Assembly: GCA_028015205.1 (NCBI GenBank)
Contig: CM051514.1
Location: forward strand, 35,666,150-35,730,149
Source of the DNA: Mytilisepta virgata
Lineage: Eukaryota > Mollusca > Bivalvia > Mytilida > Mytilidae
Direction of reading: 5' to 3'
Length of the DNA stretch: 64,000 nt
Made by a program: the position numbers and the translations under genes
Shown here: piece by piece, positions 1 through 8,737 of the stretch
Numbering within the stretch: position 1 is the first letter of the stretch
How the letters are laid out: every line of letters begins with the position of its first letter
The notes under the pieces: generated by a model
Seen by the model: the letters and a program-made list of their open reading frames with translations, nothing else
Databases searched by the model: none
Told to the model about the DNA's origin: nothing

Positions 1-1
1 T

Positions 2-1243
2 AATTTCAACCGGACCTACAATAAACCCATTCATCTGTAACCCCCGCCCTGCCGTGTTCATGTGAACCTCCCTATTTTTTGGGGTAACTATGTCCAAGGA
101 TTTATATACTTCCTCAGAAATCAAGGTAACCTCTGCCGCCGTGTCCACTACTGCATACATGCTTTTACCATTTAACTGAAGAGGAACCTGAAGAGCCATC
201 CCATCCCGCACTCGACAAATGGTAACAACACCTTCAACTTCCTCCCCCTCATGGGACTGTTCTGTTAGTGTGACATCGGTTTCAGAATTATCAGAGCCCT
301 CCCCTTGGTCTCCTGTATCTACTCTATCCTTCTGGGGATTTACCTTCCCCAATTCTGTATCTACTTCCTCCTTCTGTCGGTCTACCTCCCCCATTTCACC
401 TGGGTCCACCTTCCGCTCACCCTCTTCCTCTTCAGAGACTCCCTGCCCCTCCGGTTCCCAGGGCGACTCACTGAAAAAACCTTCCCCTATTACCTCTTCT
501 GCCCAGGATCTAGCTACTCTGGGGTCACACTGATCATCTGTACCTTCCCCTGGCCCTGTCTCTTTCCCTGCCTCCCATTCACTCGGGCTAAGAAATTCAT
601 GTGTGCTTAGTTTTTGCACGCTGACTACAAACTTTAATGGTAGCCAACCATCCGAGTTACCTGGGCACAGAACTAATCCATCCTGTGATTGATAGAATTG
701 ATACCCTTCTGTCTGGGCCCTCGCAACATCTATCCCTAGGGCCAATTCCCAATGTGGTTTTAATGTCTTTGGGAAATTCCTATACAGGGGCACATATACT
801 CTTTTCATCCGGTTGATCCCTACTTCCTTTATTGCCTCCCATGCAGAGAATGTTGTAAAGTAGAGACAATATGGAGCATCCCCTGCCTCAATCAATATAG
901 GGTCCTCAAAAGGAAAAGAATGTCCCTGTGTTGCCCTAACCCTGATACTCCCAGAATCCCCCTCTTGTTTATACTGAAAAGCCTGATTTTCATTTTTTAC
1001 AACCCTTAATACATCCTCTGTGTTAAAACCTTGCATCCCAGGGTGTTTTTCTAGCAATTCCCGTACTTCAACATAACTCCCTGGGGCTATCTGCAATCCC
1101 CACTTAACTGCCCCATGTCGAAGAATGTATGCCAGGGTCCTAGATAACAAATTGTCCTTCCCTAGCCTATTTTCTACTGTTTCAAAGCCCTCAACGCTGT
1201 CCTCAACTACGTCCTCGTCCACCCCCTCACCTGTGGGGTACCT
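2..1243 (-). CDS. Retrotransposon polyprotein segment: RNA 2'-phosphotransferase (Tpt1/KptA) domain + acidic linker + retropepsin, partial
   Basis: I translated this frame by hand: it is free of stops from 1243 to the window edge (414 codons) and starts right after an in-frame stop at 1244-1246. Codons at about 1180-620 encode a full-length Tpt1/KptA-type fold: LSRTLAYILRHG with the Arg-His pair at 1115-1120, the VRATQGHS motif (Arg at 935-937), INRMKR (last Arg at 800-802), and GLVLCPGNSDGWLP (about 640-680). These are the landmarks of NAD+-dependent enzymes that remove the 2'-phosphate left on RNA by healing-type ligation; the four positions known as the Arg-His-Arg-Arg tetrad appear kept. 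The usual HGT motif is replaced by YFT (854-862) and the HxH after the last Arg by YVP, so activity is uncertain. An acidic Glu/Pro-rich linker follows (about 620-240), then a retropepsin flap and active site YAVVDTAAEVTLIS (about 110-165). It continues off the left edge. Confidence 0.85.
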
Positions 1244-1304
1244 TCATCCACCAATTTCTCCCTATTGAGACCCTCTCCACTATCTGGGGACCCACTCCGG
1301 CCTC

Positions 1305-1690
1305 TTAAGCGGTCCCTTTCCTGTTTAAATGTAACCCAACTACCTGGTCTGCAAAACTAACAACCTTATCCCTCCCCTGGAGACTCGGGCATTCACGTTT
1401 AAAATGACCTGTTTGCCCACAATGATAGCATTCAGTCCTCCCGGACGAAGGGTTTCTTACCAGGGAATGCCCCCGGGCATTCAGTTTCTTCAGTTCAGTC
1501 AGAAATTCTGACACAACGCCCTCCACCTTATCCAGACGTTTTTCCATCGTGGCCATTTCAATCTTCCCGGAGACTCCCCCACCCTTCTGGGGCAGAATAG
1601 TAGCGCACACTTGTGGTGTGGGCATGCCCTCCCCATATGCACCAACATATTCGACGTGTCGAATCTCCCTTTTTGAGGGCTTCCCATAGA
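1305..1690 (-). CDS. Gag C-terminal segment: coiled coil and CCHC zinc knuckle (nucleocapsid-like)
   Basis: A heptad-rich stretch beginning MEKRLDKVEGVVSEFLTEL (about 1490-1550) is followed by CYHCGQTGHFKREC (about 1395-1440), a canonical C-x2-C-x4-H-x4-C knuckle that binds nucleic acid in retroelement nucleocapsids. The reading frame differs from the capsid segment upstream (ends at 1702) and from the Tpt1-protease segment downstream (starts at 1243); both changes equal skipping one base. The segment ends at a stop at 1305. Start taken by continuity from the capsid, since an independent start is not expected. Either indel damage or programmed shifting would explain the breaks. Confidence 0.8.
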
Positions 1691-1701
1691 TAGCCTGGTG
1701 G

Positions 1702-2787
1702 TTATGCTGATCTTATCCTAATCTTATCCACGGCATCCTCAATACTCTTGGGGCGAACATTAGAGGCCGCACTACCCGCTTCCTTATCAGCCGCCCCCTG
1801 GCACAACCTTAAAACAGCCTGTTGGTACATGTGTTCTTCCGGGAGCTCCCTAAAGGCCCTGGTAGCCAGTGATAACACCCTATCCGCCCAGTCTTCCAAG
1901 GACTCCTCTTGATTTTGGCGGGCATTTTGAAATTGAACTTGTGCAGTTTCCGGGAGTTCCTTAAACCCAAAGCGTTTTTCCAATTTCTGGACTAGTTCTG
2001 AGTACCCTATCTCCCTATTACGTTCAGCTATAAGGGCATAATATTCGCTAGCCTTCCCCTCTAGACACCAGCATAATTGATCTTTGCATTCCCGGGGCCC
2101 CCAACCACACACCTCTGAATATCGGGAAAATTTCGTGAAGAATGCCTGCCAGTTAGTTTTCCCATCATATTTTAAATTTTTCGGGGTAGCGTTGGGTCTT
2201 TGGTTTGGCCCTGGCTCATTTGCGGGTGTTGTTACCTGTCGATTATCTCCCCTCGGCCCATACTTATTTGGCCCTTGTTGTTGATATCCAGGTCCATACC
2301 CCCTACCCCACTTGTCTCTTTGGTCTCTTGGGCCCCTGTTTTCCCATTGTGTGGTATTGAAAGGGCGATAAACCGAGTCGTCCACTTGCCCCCTGAACGT
2401 CTGGGGTGGGCATTCCATGGGCCTCATCCCCCTCCCCGGACCCTGTGTCAGAGGATAGCTCTGCTGCCACTTACTAAACCTACTCCTGGGTGTTTCTGTT
2501 ATCCCTCTTATTGGCCCTACCGAAGATTCAATTCTAAGGCCCTGCCCCTGAGCTGCACTCCTATTGCCCTGCGTGTATTCCATGGGTGTTCCCTGGGGTG
2601 CCCCCACTGGCCCCCCATTACTTGGGTGTGGTGTACTATATCCCTTCAATTTATCCGCCCGATCCCTGGCCAAACTATCTTGTCCTAACCCCAGTGGCAT
2701 ATGTTTGTCCCTGTCCCACTGGGCCTGTGTGCTGTAGGGCAACTTTCCGGCCCCCCTGTAGACCTTGGCCTCCCACTTTTGATCATA
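1702..2787 (-). CDS. Gag middle segment: disordered linker and capsid-like domain
   Basis: This is in the same frame as the N-terminal Gag segment and separated from it by a single TAA at 2788-2790. The first half is Gln/Gly/Pro/Arg-rich and looks disordered. From about 2190 to 1720 it reads NLKYDGKTNWQAFFTKFSRY, then paired helices with LEKRFG, ESLEDWADRVLSLATRAF and related blocks; that is the usual layout of the retrotransposon Gag (capsid) domain, which multimerises into the particle. A stop follows at 1702-1704, after which the zinc-knuckle part is in another frame. No catalytic residues are expected. Confidence 0.8.
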   Translation of the reverse strand, partial: YDQKWEAKVYRGAGKLPYSTQAQWDRDKHMPLGLGQDSLARDRADKLKGYSTPHPSNGGPVGAPQGTPMEYTQGNRSAAQGQGLRIESSVGPIRGITETPRSRFSKWQQSYPLTQGPGRGMRPMECPPQTFRGQVDDSVYRPFNTTQWENRGPRDQRDKWGRGYGPGYQQQGPNKYGPRGDNRQVTTPANEPGPNQRPNATPKNLKYDGKTNWQAFFTKFSRYSEVCGWGPRECKDQLCWCLEGKASEYYALIAERNREIGYSELVQKLEKRFGFKELPETAQVQFQNARQNQEESLEDWADRVLSLATRAFRELPEEHMYQQAVLRLCQGAADKEAGSAASNVRPKSIEDAVDKIRIRSA

Positions 2788-3420
2788 TTAATTTTTACAA
2801 TCCATCTCCCCGTGTTCCGTATTGCTGGAATTATCATATGGGTTGTTTTGATATCTACTAGCCCTTTGCTGTGGAGGGTCCCCAAACTGATATTTCCGGT
2901 CACCTGTGTACATACTACTCTGACCCCACCCTGACTGATCGACATACGGGGTGTGGTTATCAGTGTATGGTCCCCCCGAATCACTGTTAAGCTCATATTC
3001 AATGAAAGCTGAATCCATATCTCCTCCCCCCATGTATTGGTGGTATGGGGTTTGTGGCCCTTGAGATTCCTGTTTAACTGGGTATGGAGCCTTGTCCCGT
3101 TGATAATCTCCTGTCCCCTGCCTGGTCAGGCCTCCCTGGGCTCCCATGCTAGGAAATCCCAGCCCCTGGTCCCAATATGGATGGTCTACCGGCTGTCCCT
3201 GTCCACCCATAACCCTTGGGTTCCCTTCCCCCTGAGAGAAGTCCAGCCTGCTCAAAAGATCCGGTGTTATTCTAAGATGGGGGACCCTGGCTAAATCCTC
3301 TTCCCTTAATGATCCCTCCACCTCCCTTATGGCCATGATCTGCTCTGCAATTTTCGGACCAATACCTGGGAGCTGTAATAAATCCTCATAGGAGCAGGTG
3401 TTAATAAAAATATTAGACAT
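2788..3420 (-). CDS. Gag N-terminal segment with helix-hairpin-helix
   Basis: Starts at the ATG at 3420-3418 (the open frame extends upstream only through a non-ATG codon) and runs 210 codons to TAA. Residues about 8-60 read SYEDLLQLPGIGPKIAEQIM and then a second helical pair ending in LARVPHLRI; LPGIGPKIAEQI is a clear helix-hairpin-helix signature of the ComEA/DNA-repair type, which contacts DNA or RNA backbone without sequence specificity. The remainder is Gln/Gly/Tyr-rich low complexity. A helix-hairpin-helix at the very N-terminus of a Gag is unusual to me. The in-frame stop at the end separates it from the capsid segment; whether it is a mutation or read-through is unknown. Confidence 0.75.
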   Translation of the reverse strand: MSNIFINTCSYEDLLQLPGIGPKIAEQIMAIREVEGSLREEDLARVPHLRITPDLLSRLDFSQGEGNPRVMGGQGQPVDHPYWDQGLGFPSMGAQGGLTRQGTGDYQRDKAPYPVKQESQGPQTPYHQYMGGGDMDSAFIEYELNSDSGGPYTDNHTPYVDQSGWGQSSMYTGDRKYQFGDPPQQRASRYQNNPYDNSSNTEHGEMDCKN

Positions 3421-3594
3421 AGTGAAGAATACCAGCCCTAAATAGTAATTGTAATTAGTAACTGACAAACACTATTTATTTAAATAAAAAACAACACTTC
3501 TTCTGTATTCTTCTTCTGTGCTCTTCAAAAATGCCGCGGTGTTCTTGCAAATATATATTATATGTCGGGATATGTGACAAAAAATCAGGGCTTA

Positions 3595-4056
3595 TGACGA
3601 GTACCGGTAAGTAAGATAACTCGTAAAAATCCTGAAACTATGTACTGTATACCACAGAGATACCGATAAGTTAGATAACTCTGGGAAACTACAAATAAAA
3701 GTTGGTCACTAGATGTATCCGTTAAACCCAGGTACAATCTCAAAAACACCAGTTGTACACAAAAATAAAATAGTCCAAAATACCGATAAATTAAATATTT
3801 CGGAAGATGAAATTGAAACTATGGCTATTGGGATTTACTGGTAAATCAAATAAATCCCAAAATTTCAAATAATACTGCCGTGGGAATCTGGTAGGTAAAG
3901 ACTCCCTCGACAGGCTCTCCTTGCAAATGACGACACAGAACAAATTCACAAACGGAAAAAATTTGGAGTTAACTGGGGTTTCCCGGTATAATCGTAAAAC
4001 CTCAATTAATATTTAATGATTTTGTGTAGCACCGATATGTTAGATGCCACAAAAAA
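3595..4056 (-). repeat. Array of about nine stem-loops with conserved loops and covarying stems
   Basis: Seven hairpins share a 15-16 nt loop related (plus-strand reading) to ACCGATAAGTTAGAT. Loop starts are 3603, 3662, 3782, 3837, 3887, 3982 and 4031. The stems differ in sequence but pair: ACGAGT/ACTCGT (3597-3624), TTGGGATTT/AAATCCCAA (3828-3860), TGGGGTTT/AAACCTCA (3974-4004). Two more hairpins fall in the gaps: GTACAA/TTGTAC with a 15-nt unrelated loop (3732-3758) and CAAATT/AATTTG (3941-3965). Spacing is about 35-76 nt. Three A-C juxtapositions on the plus strand (777/801, 886/902, 1028-type position 4028/4048) become G-U wobbles in the minus-strand RNA, one goes the other way, so the element-sense RNA is the likely functional form. 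Confidence 0.75.
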
Positions 4057-4163
4057 CCGTTAAACTATCAAAAGTTACAATTTGGGTATGGCGGGAAACA
4101 GTCGCCAATTCACACTCGGTTCAAAGTGAAAAATATCTTTAATCCGACCGTGCAAGAATGATG

Positions 4164-4177
4164 TGCTCGCAGCGCCA
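4164..4177 (-). promoter_or_regulatory. Primer-binding site, tRNA-Ser-like
   Basis: On the minus strand this reads TGGCGCTGCGAGCA, i.e. the complement of a tRNA 3' end TGCTCGCAGCGCCA. The 7-bp acceptor strand plus G discriminator matches the GCTGCGA-type acceptor stem of eukaryotic tRNA-Ser as I remember it; the isoacceptor is an inference. It lies two bases downstream, in element sense, of an LTR end ACAACA at 4180-4185, which is the expected PBS spacing for an LTR retrotransposon. Confidence 0.75.
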
Positions 4178-4179
4178 GA

Positions 4180-4550
4180 TGTTGTAAGGTCAACTAATTA
4201 ATTTACTTTAGGTTTCTGGTCTCTAATCTTCTACAGGGGTAGGATTAAAGTAGATCTGTGTCTTCTAATATTCTGTGTGTGTTCTGTTCAATGGATGCAA
4301 GCGAGAGAGAGATGCATTGTGGGACGGCTAACGTTTTCCGTTTGGGTCTCACTAACTACCCAAAATCTACTACAATATGTACATATCGTAAATTTCTTGC
4401 TTTTAGCGCTCACGTGAGATTATAATAGTGCTTTGTTTTTAAATATTAACTGCATTAAAGTAAACTATATCCTGCTCAAAATCCCACTGTCGCTCGTCTG
4501 GCTAACGCTTTAAAAAGACTAAACTCTTCCACTACGCAGGGTGGTTAAGG
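4180..4550 (-). repeat. LTR (inner edge defined, outer edge approximate)
   Basis: The inner edge is set by the PBS: the LTR ends ...TTACAACA at 4180 in element sense (TGTTGTAA on the plus strand). No gene is seen in this span. The outer edge could not be placed because no second LTR copy lies in the window and the palindromic array begins at 4558. Confidence 0.5.
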
Positions 4551-4557
4551 CAATGCT

Positions 4558-5022
4558 ATGGCACGCCGTATTTATATTTATTCAACGTTCAAGATATCTC
4601 ATATACTTTATAAGATATCTCATAAACTTTATAAGATATCTTATAAAGTTTATAAGATATCTTATAAAGTTTATAAGATATCTTATATAATTTATAAGAT
4701 ATCTTATATATTTTATGAGATATCTTATAAAGAAAAGTTTATAAGATATCTCATAAACTTTATAAGATATCTTATAAACTTTATAAGATATCTTATAAAG
4801 TTTATAAGATATCTTATAAAGTTTATGAGATATCTTATAAACTTTTCTTTATAAGATATCTCATAAAATATATAAGATATCTTATAAATTATATAAGATA
4901 TCTTATAAACTTTATAAGATATCTTATAAACTTTATAAGATATCTTATAAAGTTTATGAGATATCTTATAAAGTATATGAGATATCTTATAAAGTTGAAT
5001 AAATATAAATACGGCGTGCCAT
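4558..5022. repeat. 465-bp near-perfect palindrome built of TATAAGATATCTTATA units
   Basis: The ends are 29-bp terminal inverted repeats: ATGGCACGCCGTATTTATAT... at 4558 and its reverse complement ending at 5022. The whole interval reads the same on both strands, with the dyad centre near 4789. Internally it is a tandem array of roughly 20-22 bp units centred on GATATC, each itself a palindrome, so self-complementarity exists at unit and element scale. The period is in frame, so translation gives YKISYKLYKIS-type peptides; these are not genes. Likely a foldback-type or hairpin MITE element. Confidence 0.85.
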
Positions 5023-5471
5023 ATCTTTTTATAAGATATCTTATATAATTTATAAGATATCTCATAAACTTTATAAGATATCTTATATAATATATAAGAT
5101 ATCTTATAAAGTTTATGAGATATCTTATAAATTATATAAGATATCTTATAAAAAGAATTATATTAGATATCTCCTAAATTATATAAGATATCTTATAAAC
5201 TATATAAGATATCTTATAAACTATATAAGATATCTTATATAACGTTTGTTTATAAGATATCTTATAAACTATATAAGATATCTTATAAACTTTATAAGAT
5301 ATCTTATATAATTTATAAGATATCTTATAAAGTTTATAAGATATCTTATATAATTTATAAGATATCTTATAAAAACCCAATTATATAAGATATCTTATAA
5401 ATTATATAAGATATCTTATAAATTATATAAGATATCTTCAAAACGGAATAAATATAAATACGGCGTGCCAT
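5023..5471. repeat. Second palindromic-unit block ending in the same 26-bp terminal repeat
   Basis: Continues the GATATC-centred unit array directly after the first palindrome and ends with the same ...ATAAATACGGCGTGCCAT terminus (5446-5471). Immediately outside, TATGGCAC recurs in inverted orientation (5475-5482), resembling the start of another, decayed left terminus. The left terminus of this block is missing, suggesting a composite or partly deleted element. Confidence 0.75.
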
Positions 5472-5482
5472 ACTATGGCACC

Positions 5483-6004
5483 CGATTTTTTTGTAAGGGG
5501 GAAGTAACTCCGGGTTAACTTATTATTTATTCATATATTCACGCAATGGCGGCTTCAGAATTGAGCGCGTCTTTGACAGTATAGCGGATTTCAATTTACA
5601 CACACGGATATTGGAATTGAAAAACATTATCCAAATGATGCCAACTTAGTTACTGAATAAATCAAATACAATAAATTATATGAATTATAAACTAGATGGC
5701 TAGGATAGCAGTGTTTTTGCTTCGCAGTCGTCTGCTGTTTAGCCACGCCTACTATGACAGTTCGACCAATCGAGGGCTAATCACTGTCGAGTGGAAGCTT
5801 GGATGGCGAAGGCGAAGAGCACCTGCAAAGCAAATTAATGTACCAAAGTTATGATGAGATAAGCGAGGATTTAGGCAATGTCACACTCTAGATAAGCGAA
5901 AAAGGTAACACGCACACACGGGTCTTGCTACATTTTATTTTAAATAATGTATAAAAATGAATATAAACAAACTATGGACAAGGTCTTCCAGTCTGCGCTC
6001 ATTA
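5483..6004. other. Intergenic, nothing recognised
   Basis: No homologous ORF, RNA or repeat recognised. A short Met frame at about 5801 ends after ten codons and is not supported as a gene. Confidence 0.4.
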
Positions 6005-6103
6005 CACAGGCACTTGTTTCTATCAATGGGAAGGTCGACTGTCAATGGGAAGATCGACTATCCATGTATAAGACCTTCCCATTGATAGAAACAAGTGCCT
6101 GTG
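6005..6103. repeat. Perfect 32-bp inverted repeat with 35-bp spacer, flanked by direct repeats
   Basis: Arms 6005-6036 and 6072-6103 are exact reverse complements (CACAGGCACTTGTTTCTATC at the start of the left arm). The direct repeat GCTCATTACAC flanks the structure at about 5997-6007 and 6104-6114. The perfect arms imply a recent origin, by a small TIR element or by a template-switch event. Confidence 0.85.
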
Positions 6104-6114
6104 GCTCATTACAC

Positions 6115-7723
6115 AATATTATGCCAGGTATTGTGTGTAGTACATATATTTTTAGAGACACAGAAGTCTAAATTCCATTATTTTGTCATCTTCGCAGTAT
6201 CAAAACTGATAACGATCATTACAAAATTTACCACGTGCTGCAGTAATTGTTGCCGTCTACGATCCTGACATATTAATTTTGTTTGATGTATTATGACATG
6301 TTGCACCTACATTATTTTCTAGACATGATGCAGGGATAATTTGTTATTACATTCATTTTTCAATGCATCATTATCCTTCGGCTCATCAGAAACCATTGAT
6401 GTTTGTGTAGCCATAATTTCATTGATAACTAATATCCAGAATGCAGCACACATCCTGGTCCAGGTTAGAGGGATTTCCAGCATAACATTATTACAGTTTT
6501 GGCAATGCTAAGTTATGAAGTAGTGACACTTGTCACATATGCCAGTGTAACGGGATTGGATTTTCCCGAGTTCACGGAATATGTGGATTAATAAGAAAGT
6601 CTGACGCCACCGGGCCGGACGGAACATCGTTAGAACAAGGATGTCCTGGCCGGTCCTATCGGAAGTTGACCGGCAAACCCACATAGCAAACACCAAACAA
6701 CCATAAAGCCATGTACAAGCTATTTTCCAAATAAATGTGACATTAAAAGCATACATCATTACATTAGTATGGCCATTTGCACGCTTTGTGACAAAAAAAA
6801 ACAATGTAACTATTAATCTACATGTTTATTCTACAATTAGGACAGTCTCGTGGTTGTAGCAAATAAATCTGTTTTATAGTGCACTCGTTAAAAAATTTTA
6901 TTTGTACCAAACATGTATGATACATGTACAAAAATTTAATAATTGCATTTCAAAGCTTTGCAATTCAGCTCGTAAGCCATGTCGTAAGTCGTAAGACTGT
7001 CCCATACAGATTTTAAAAAAATATGTAGATGATAGTTTTACCTCAAAAAGCAAAACTTTTGAAAGGTAATGGGTATTCCTACTCTTCTGTTTAATTGTTC
7101 AGGTGAAACAAATATATATACTTGTTTTCTGCCTCTTTGCAGAAGAAATAAGGCAGATAAGTAGGTAAAATGATTTTATTTTAAAAAACATTTTACCTTG
7201 ACTTAATAGGGTTATGTTTTGGACTTTTAACACTGCTAAACAACAAATATCTTAACTTGAATGCTGCATATAACCATTTGTGTCCATTAAATGTGTTTGG
7301 GTAGGCATGGAAATTTAGGTGAGATATAAATGACCATATTTTTTGGCCTAACATTCTGAGCACATGTGCAACCTATCTCCAACATGTCTAAGTACGGGTC
7401 TTATCAAAGGTTGCATGCATACAGTCCCAATTGAGGTTGAATTACTTTCTTGCCTTCAGTAATGTACCCATTAATTTTTTTTGCTAATATTTTTAACTAT
7501 TTAATTAAACCTAACTGATTGCTAATTATAGCAAATTATTACATAAATCCTTTCAAACAAGAAATTGAAGATTTAAGCTCAGGCCCAAAACAAAACAAAT
7601 ATGCTTGTTTCCTATGTGGCAGAAAAAAAATGGGGTAGGTAGGTGGGAAAATTTATTTTATATTTATGCCCTGCCATGAATGCTGGGGAATATAGATTTA
7701 CCCTTGTCCGTACGTACGCAAGT
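6115..7723. other. Intergenic, no gene recognised
   Basis: Short spurious ORFs only. Two related blocks (about 7090-7190 and 7580-7660) share a motif of AAACAAATAT, then a GCAGAARAAA-type run, then GTAGGTAGG, and look like fragments of one dispersed repeat. Confidence 0.4.
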
Positions 7724-8270
7724 TTTGCGTTTAGCTCCAATTCTCAGAAACCTATAGTAATATATCACTGATATTTCACCACTACAGTCCTCTTGTATAG
7801 TACAACACAATTCAGCAATACTTGGGTCGCTATGACCTACATTTCATGCTTCAGAGACTTTGGTTAAGTATTGCATTTAGGTTTATTTCCCAGAAACCTA
7901 TAGTAATATATCAATGATATTTCACCACTTCAGTTCTCTTGTATAGTACAATGCAGTTCAGCAACACTTGGGTCGCTATGACCTACATTTCATGCTTCAG
8001 TGACTTTGGTTAAGTTTTGCATTTAGCTCCATTTCTCAGAAACCTATAGTAATTTATCAATGATATTTCACCACTACAGTGCTCTTGTTTAATACAATGC
8101 AGTTCAGCAACACTTGGGTCGCTATGACCTACATTTCATGCTTCAGTGACTTTGGTTTAGTTTTGCGTTTAGGTTCATTTGTCAGAAACCTATATAAGTA
8201 ATATATCAATAATATTTCACCACTACAGTCCTCTTGTATAGTAAATGGCAGTTCAGACGTAACACTTAGG
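7724..8270 (+). repeat. Tandem repeat, about 146-bp unit, nearly 4 copies
   Basis: The landmark CAGAAACCTATAGTAAT recurs at about 7745, 7891, 8036 and 8183 and each unit carries TTGGGTCGCTATGACCTAC. Copies differ by scattered substitutions. A single inverted monomer lies at about 53170-53290 inside the first TRA2 intron, so the unit is also dispersed. Confidence 0.85.
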
Positions 8271-8737
8271 CTTTTATTAGGGCGGGGCATCCATGTCTTA
8301 TAGACACATTTTCTAGTTTTACATATTTTAGACTATACATGGAAACGATCTTGACTAGCGGTGCTTATAACCAAAAATGTTCATAAAATGTGTAAGGGTA
8401 GGTAGGGGCATTCTTCATGTGCCTAACCCAAGTCGGGAGCCTGTAATTCAGTAGTTGTCATTTGAACATGTCTGTCGTATTTTATAATTTTTTCGTAAAT
8501 TGAATAGTTATGAATTAGGCTATTAGTTTTCTCCTTTGAATTGTCAAGGCCTTTTATAGCTGGCTATATGGTATGGCTTTTTTCTTTGTTGAAGGCCATG
8601 AAGTGAACTATAATTGCTTACTTCCATGACATCTTGTGGATAGTTATCACATTGGCAATCGTACCACATCTCCTTATTTTTATAGTGATGCAGGGAAAAA
8701 ACATGTTTTGGCCTCATCAAGACTTATTTGTTTTTTT

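Larger units (their letters stand above)
1..4550 (-). mobile_element. LTR retrotransposon, 5' portion (LTR edge, PBS, leader, Gag, Tpt1-like domain, protease)
   Basis: All coding parts read on the minus strand: LTR side at about 4180-4550, primer-binding site 4164-4177, untranslated leader 3421-4163, Gag 3420-1305, and a Tpt1-like plus protease frame from 1243 to beyond position 1. A CCHC knuckle after a capsid-like domain and a retropepsin is the Gag-Pro order of Ty3/Gypsy-type elements; the reverse transcriptase needed for classification lies outside the window. The copy carries an in-frame stop (2788-2790) and two frame changes (near 1700 and 1245-1305), so either it is decaying or it uses recoding. 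The outer LTR boundary could not be fixed; a stretch near 4533-4555 also occurs at 16628-16650 on the other strand. Confidence 0.85.

Noticed and set aside
2084..3294. Plus-strand ORFs over the Gag region
   Set aside because: They are antisense shadows of the Gag frames, which have recognisable domains.
3595..4056. CRISPR-like array
   Set aside because: Conserved parts are loops of imperfect hairpins with uneven spacing, in a eukaryotic retroelement leader.
4558..5380. Open frames translating to YKISYKLYKIS-type repeats on both strands
   Set aside because: They are translation of the GATATC-centred palindromic repeat; no independent sign of coding.
5801..5836. Short gene starting ATGGCGAAGGCGAAG
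   Set aside because: Only ten codons before a stop and no splice continuation identified.
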